Source of the DNA: Adenanthera pavonina
Lineage: Eukaryota; Streptophyta; Magnoliopsida; Fabales; Fabaceae
Assembly: GCA_026686845.1 (NCBI GenBank)
Contig: JAIVEN010000008.1
Coordinates: forward strand, 36,336,501-36,400,500
Length of the DNA: 64,000 bases
Direction of reading: 5' to 3'
The translations under genes were made by a program, and so were the position numbers. Below are positions 58,800 through 64,000 of this stretch, piece after piece (the stretch's first letter is position 1; each line of letters opens with the position of its first letter). A model generated the notes under the pieces. That model was not told where the DNA came from. It made no database searches and worked only from the letters and a program-made list of their open reading frames with translations.

Positions 58800-59146
58800 C
58801 CTCTTCATTTGCTTCCTTATACTTAATCAGCACGGAATCTTTGAATTCTTCAAACTTGTTTCTGTATAGACTTTTATATCAATAGGTTTTTGCTTCTTTT
58901 CTGGAATCGGGTTTTGCAAAACAGTCACCGGGCCGGGAAAAAAAAAAAAGAAATAGTTCTTGTCGCTGAAAATCATTGGGGCTTGAAGAAATTGCTTGTG
59001 GATTTCCGGGGAAAAAATTAATTAGTTTGCTGACTCTCAAATTTGATTTTAGACTTGAAAAAAATTATACTTTTATTGTTATTTTGGTGCTTTTGAGTTT
59101 ACGATCCGAGACCCAGTTTTCGAAGGGGAAAATACGAAGAAGAAAG

Positions 59147-62100
59147 ATGACGGTGTCTACTATAGCTTTATGCGCTAGCCCACCGAGCAGTGTGTGTTCC
59201 ACTCCGCACCCTTGCCACATCAACCCCCACGCATCATACGATTTCGAATTGGGGTCGCGATCGTCGTCGTCGTCCTCTTCCACGACGGCGTCCACGTCTC
59301 AGAAGCCAGTAATGAGTGGCCTTTCGTGCTTATTCTCCTCGCCGACGGTGAAGCACGTTCCTTTGTCGAGCTTTTCCGGTGGCGGAGAGGAATTGGGTTC
59401 TTTATCTGAATTAAAGGAATTGAGCAGCTCCTTCTCCTATTCACCGAGTAAATTTGTTGGGTCTTCTTGGAAAAGAGATCAGAGCCCTGTTTCGGTTTTC
59501 CAAGGACCCGTTTCATGCAGTAGCATTAGCGTTTCTGGTTCCGCAAGGAGTCCTCCTATGAGGATCGGAGGCGATAGCTCGATCCGATGCGGGGACAGTG
59601 GATTGTTAAATGGACTTACGAGAAATTCATTGGGTTCATGCTTGGATTACAATTCGCCAAGTTTCGAGGGGCGTGATGGTGACTTAGATCTGGGTGCTTC
59701 TTCATCGTCCTTAGTGGATGAACTGACCTTCAATTTGGAGGATTCTTTTGTTGGGGGAACTTTCGCGCCGTACGCTAGAGAGTTGCTTGTGGGTGCCCAG
59801 TTGAAGCACAAGATCTTTTGTGAAGAATTCGTTATTAAGGCTTTCTGTGAAGCCGAGAAAGCGCACCGAGGGCAGGTAAATAAATCGAAATTTATTAGTT
59901 TTTTATATGGATCATATGATTTGTGGTTTTATTGTTGTGAGTTGAAAAGTTTTAAATATGTTTCTGTAGATGCGAGCTACTGGTGATCCATATTTGCAGC
60001 ATTGTGTTGAAACAGCAGTTTTGCTTGCTTTGATTGGTGCCAATTCCACCGTTGTTGCTGCAGGGCTTTTGCATGACTCACTTGATGATTCATTTCTGAC
60101 TTATGATTACATATTTAGGGCTTTTGGCGCTGGTGTTGCTGATTTAGTTGAAGGGGTGAGGAACATGTCTCTTGAGATATAATGCAATATACATTTTTTT
60201 CTTTTTGTTGTTCAGAATTTGCATGGAAATGAAGTTCTGTTAAGGTTACCTCATCAAGCATGCTGATTTTCAATGAAGTCTTGAAGTTTCGAATCTGAAC
60301 CACATATGGGATGTTTATTTTAAATCATCGTTCTCTTAATCTCTGATCATTAAGTTAGTTTATGAAAGTACTGATTTTGCTTTTATTGTCTCATTTTCAT
60401 AATTAAGTTTGGATTTCCGGCTTGAGGTTCTAATAGCCTGATGTCATGGGTGATCAACTTGTGAATTAAATCTCCATCTAACCTCCAACGTGGCAGTGCA
60501 GGAGTTTCTGTTCTTCTTGCATTTTATGGATAGCTTTAATGATTTATTGTCTGTTCTGCTCTGGCCAAATTTTTTTTTTTCCTTATTTTTTTTTTACTGA
60601 TCACTCTTTAATATCTCAAGATGCTTGGGACTTGCAATTTAGGAATTTATACTGAAAATTGTCTGTAGTTCTTATGTATGTTTTGACTTTTGGATGTTGA
60701 TTGTTTGATCCTTTGAGGATTCTTTCTAATCTCTGCTCCTTTTTAGGTTTCTAAGCTAAGTCACTTGAGCAAGCTTGCACGAGAGAATAATACAGCAAGC
60801 AAGTCGGTTGAGGCAGATCGGTTGCATACCATGTTCCTTGCCATGGTGGATGCTCGAGCTGTTCTCATCAAATTGGCAGATCGATTACATAATATGATGA
60901 CACTAGATGCATTGCCAGTGGCCAAGCAACAAAGGTTTGCAAAGGAGACCTTGGAGATTTTTGCACCGTTAGCCAATAGGTTGGGAATATCTAGTTGGAA
61001 GGAACAATTGGAGAACTTGTGTTTTAAGCATCTCAATCCAGACCAGCATCAGGAGATTTCTTCGAAGCTTGTACAGTCATATGATGATGCAATGATTTCT
61101 TCTGCTATAGAGAAATTAGAGAAAGCACTTAAAGATGAAGGCATTTCTTACCATGTCCTTTCTGGGCGGCACAAGAGCTTGTACAGCATATATTGCAAAA
61201 TGCTGAAGTACGTATTGTCTCTCCCTTAATTTGTGTTGTACTTGTTACTCGCTGCAGAAAGCTTAAAGTGTTCCTGTTGTCTTCCATTCTAAAACTTCTG
61301 TTTTAGTTGGTGAGGAAAGAATGTTATATTGCACAAACTTGTGTCTGGAGAAAAAAAAATTGCCACTGCAAAATTGTTTGGAACAGAAAAATTTCTGTTG
61401 GAGTTGTTTGCAATGTCCTGCATTTGTTTAGCTGCAGTAGGTTTTAAACTTGCTTGTTATGTTCCATTTGGCAAACTAGAGTAATAAGCAAATGAGGAGT
61501 TTTAAATTGCTGATTTGGATCAGTTAAAAGATGGCTGCTAATTATTTGTTAACTTAAGATTCTCAAATTTTCATTGCTGGATGTATGTATTTGCAGGAAG
61601 AAGCTAACCATGAATGACATCCATGATATTTATGGGCTGCGCTTGATTGTTGAGAAGGAGGAGGACTGTTATAAAGCCTTAACAGTTGTCCACCGGTTAT
61701 GGTCTGAGGTACCTGGAAAGCTGAAAGACTACATTAGTCATCCCAAGTTCAATGGGTATGTAATAGGTTGGGAATGGTGGTCTAAAGTCTAAACTTGCAT
61801 ATGGCTATCCATATTTTGCCTGACCTTGATTTTGTGACTGTAGGTATAAATCTCTGCACACTGTTGTGATGGGGGAAGGCAATGTTCCCCTTGAAGTACA
61901 AATCCGGACAAAAGAGATGCATTTGCAAGCAGAATTTGGATTTGCTGCTCATTGGAGATACAAGGAAGGCGATTGCCAGCATTCTTCATTTGTGCTTCAG
62001 ATGGTTGAGTGGGCTCGATGGGTGGTCACCTGGCATTGTGAGACAATGAATAAAGATTGTTCATCTGTTGGATGCGCTGATTCAGTTAAGCCACCATGCA

Positions 62101-62945
62101 AGTTCCCTTCCCATGCTGATGATTGTCCACATTCTTACAAACCTCATTGTGGATACGATGGCCCTGTGTTTGTAATCTTGATCGAGAATGATAAGGTTTG
62201 TGTCACAAATTTACACGTCTCACTTTCATGTTCTTTCGTTCCAGCCAGTTTCTTTGATTTTTAGCTAGTCTTTCTCCCCTTTTTTCTTGAACTTACTGGA
62301 ATAAGAAGTTGTTTCTGAAATGCCAACCAACATGCCAATGACTGATTGAAACATATAATACAGTTACAGTTTGGAACATGCACATGCACACACACGTGTC
62401 ACGGATTGTCATTTGGAGCTTTGAAAGTTGAGATCTCTTTTAACTGAATTATTTGAAGTCACTTAAAGTGGAGTGAGAAAAAAAAGAAGGGAGGTGGAGC
62501 TTATTTCTAACGGACTCACCTTCGCTCTCTCTCTCTCTCTCTCTACACTTCACTTGAAGTGCACTTTAGGTGATCTATACTCACGTAAAACATTATATCA
62601 TGCAAAGATCTGTATTCAAGGTGCTTGTATGTGCACGTATATATGCAGATGTCTGTCCAGGAGTTTCCTGCAAACTCAACGGTGATGGACTTGCTGGAAA
62701 GAGCGGGGCGAGGAAGCTCTAAATGGACCCCATACAGATTTCCACTGAAAGAAGAACTTAGGCCAAGGCTGAATTATGCGCCTGTGAGTGATCCCAAGTG
62801 TAAGTTGAATATGGGAGATGTGGTGGAGCTTACACCAGCCATACCTGACAAGTCTCTGACAGAGTATAGGGAAGAAATCCAGCGTATGTATAATAGAGGG
62901 CTAACTGTACCTGCTGCAACTGGCATGGTTGGCTCAAGAAGCTGA
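59147..62945 (+). CDS. RSH2: Chloroplast RelA/SpoT homologue (RSH2/RSH3 group)
   Basis: Makes and hydrolyses the alarmone (p)ppGpp in plastids, tuning plastid transcription, translation and stress responses. Six exons with GT-AG introns: 59147-59875, 59970-60155, 60747-61207, 61597-61755, 61844-62195, 62649-62945, totalling 727 residues, close to Arabidopsis RSH2/3. The Ser-rich N-terminus (about 1-90) fits a transit peptide. The HD hydrolase domain (about 215-400) keeps His240, His254, His278-Asp279 in LLHDSLDD and LADRLHNM. The RelA synthetase domain (about 430-560) keeps GRHKSLYSIY, DIYGLRLIV with the essential Gly, NGYKSLHTVV and EVQIRTKEMH. A TGS-like domain begins with the last exon (SVQEFPANSTVMDLL). 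There is no C-terminal ACT domain and no EF hands, so it is not CRSH. It ends EYREEIQRMYNRGLTV...GMVGSRS as in this clade. Both catalytic centres look intact. RSH2 versus RSH3 cannot be decided. Confidence 0.95.
62526..62545. repeat. (CT)n microsatellite in the last RSH intron
   Basis: About ten CT units lie in the 453-bp intron between exons 5 and 6. Confidence 0.8.
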
Positions 62946-63860
62946 CCCTCAATTGGTTTTTAACATATACAGCAACGTAGTTGTTAGTCACACTTAACAG
63001 TAAACATGCATATTTGTACAGAACAGCTATATGTCCCTGCTGTGAACTCGCTAACTTTGATTCAATGATAATGCTCTGGATGATTGATTGCACTTCTTCT
63101 CTGTTCACTCTTATCTTTACATTACCAAGAACCAATCAGATTCGATTATTTGGTTAAGAACGAGAAAGATACTAGTGCAAAGATACTTAATGAGATTTTC
63201 TGAAAGGTCAGGGTGGGTTGAACTCTATTAGTGAAATTAGAGAAGCTAGTCACCAGGTGTTACTTGTGGCTTGAATGTGTTTTCTGTGATGCTTGTCTAC
63301 AAAGTATCCGTTTCTGGGAGTCAATGCTTATTGAGTTAATTCTATGATTATACCACAGAATGAGTGAGTGAAAAAAAAATGAAAGATTGAAATATTTTTC
63401 TTGATAATGTCGTTCTTAAATGACAAAATAACGTAGTTTTGAATAATCATAATAATAATAATGATTCAAGTAAGTGAAGGCCTGTTTGGTAAGAGGAAAA
63501 GGGCCCAACAGAAAGGAAAGACCATTTCTATTCTGTGTGGAACTGAGTTCGGAAAGCTGTGGCACAAGAATAGATCATTTTCTAGAGGATTGGGCTTGCA
63601 TCTTATATGGCTGAATGGTTAGCCTTACCAATCATTTGTGAAATGACTTGAGAAGCTTATTATCGTTGGATAAAAGCAAAAGGAGGAACTAGGATTCAAC
63701 TTACAGACTAATTGTTTGAGGCCAACCTAATCACAACAGTTTTTACTTGGATCTTATAGTGGAAAATTAAATTATTACTTATTACAGATCTAAAGTTACG
63801 TTGTCACACCTCTGAGCGTTGGTTATAGACACGAGTCATTGATGTCCATTAATAAAAATT

Positions 63861-63893
<33 letters not shown>

Positions 63894-64000
63894 GTAGCAA
63901 TCATAAAGTAAATAGGCTAGGCATGTTATTTTTTTTTTAGGTACAATAAATAGGCATGTTAGTTGTGTGCTCTTATGAGGTAAAACTACAAGACAAAAAT
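62946..64000. other. RSH 3' UTR and downstream intergenic DNA
   Basis: No canonical AATAAA lies within 300 bases of the stop. CAATGATAATG near 63063 is a possible variant signal. A (TA)n(TGTA)n microsatellite occupies 63860-63896. No further gene is seen up to the window end. Confidence 0.5.

Noticed and set aside
58976..59146. A longer N-terminus for the RSH protein
   Set aside because: This extension has no ATG (it would start at TTG), and the ATG at 59147 is the first in the leader and gives a sensible transit peptide.
21215..62945. A biosynthetic or defence gene cluster joining LOX, P450, RLCK and RSH
   Set aside because: The genes are separated by 3.5 to 17 kb of transposon-rich DNA, lie on both strands and belong to unrelated pathways. 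Nothing in the sequence suggests co-regulation.

Overview
The window is nuclear DNA of a flowering plant, almost certainly a eudicot. It is AT-rich, its genes are split by GT-AG introns, and it holds plant-specific gene families among many MITEs and a very long retrotransposon LTR. I cannot name the species. Four protein genes can be supported.

Layout. 1-8.5 kb is transposon-dominated: Stowaway-like MITEs, a 4.94 kb LTR-type insertion (697-5636) with a perfect 5-bp target duplication lying inside an older MITE, and a 480-bp foldback element. 8.5-20.2 kb is AT-rich intergenic DNA with scattered MITEs and microsatellites. 21.2-26.2 kb (+) is an eight-exon plastid 13-lipoxygenase of the LOX3/LOX4 group, with a nested pair of MITEs just upstream of its TATA box. 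26.9-29.1 kb holds broken LINE coding remnants (minus strand), more MITEs and an inverted duplication. 29.7-31.4 kb (+) is a two-exon CYP92A-like cytochrome P450 with a 1-base frameshift. 31.5-40.6 kb is intergenic. 40.7-42.6 kb (-) is a five-exon RLCK-VIIa (PBS1-like/RIPK-like) cytoplasmic kinase. 42.7-58.7 kb is gene-poor, with an hAT-like MITE, G-tracts and two ACGT-rich promoter-like islands. 59.1-62.9 kb (+) is a six-exon chloroplast RelA/SpoT homologue of the RSH2/RSH3 group.

How the genes relate. They are independent transcription units, not a cluster. LOX3/4-type enzymes start jasmonate synthesis, RLCK-VII kinases relay immune-receptor signals and RSH enzymes make and hydrolyse (p)ppGpp in plastids, so the shared stress theme is loose and probably coincidental. 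The most notable coding observations are a C-terminal Thr in the lipoxygenase where the family has an iron-ligating Ile, and combined decay marks in the P450. I found no operon-like, CRISPR-like or otherwise unprecedented system. Repeat boundaries were read by eye and may be off by a few bases.
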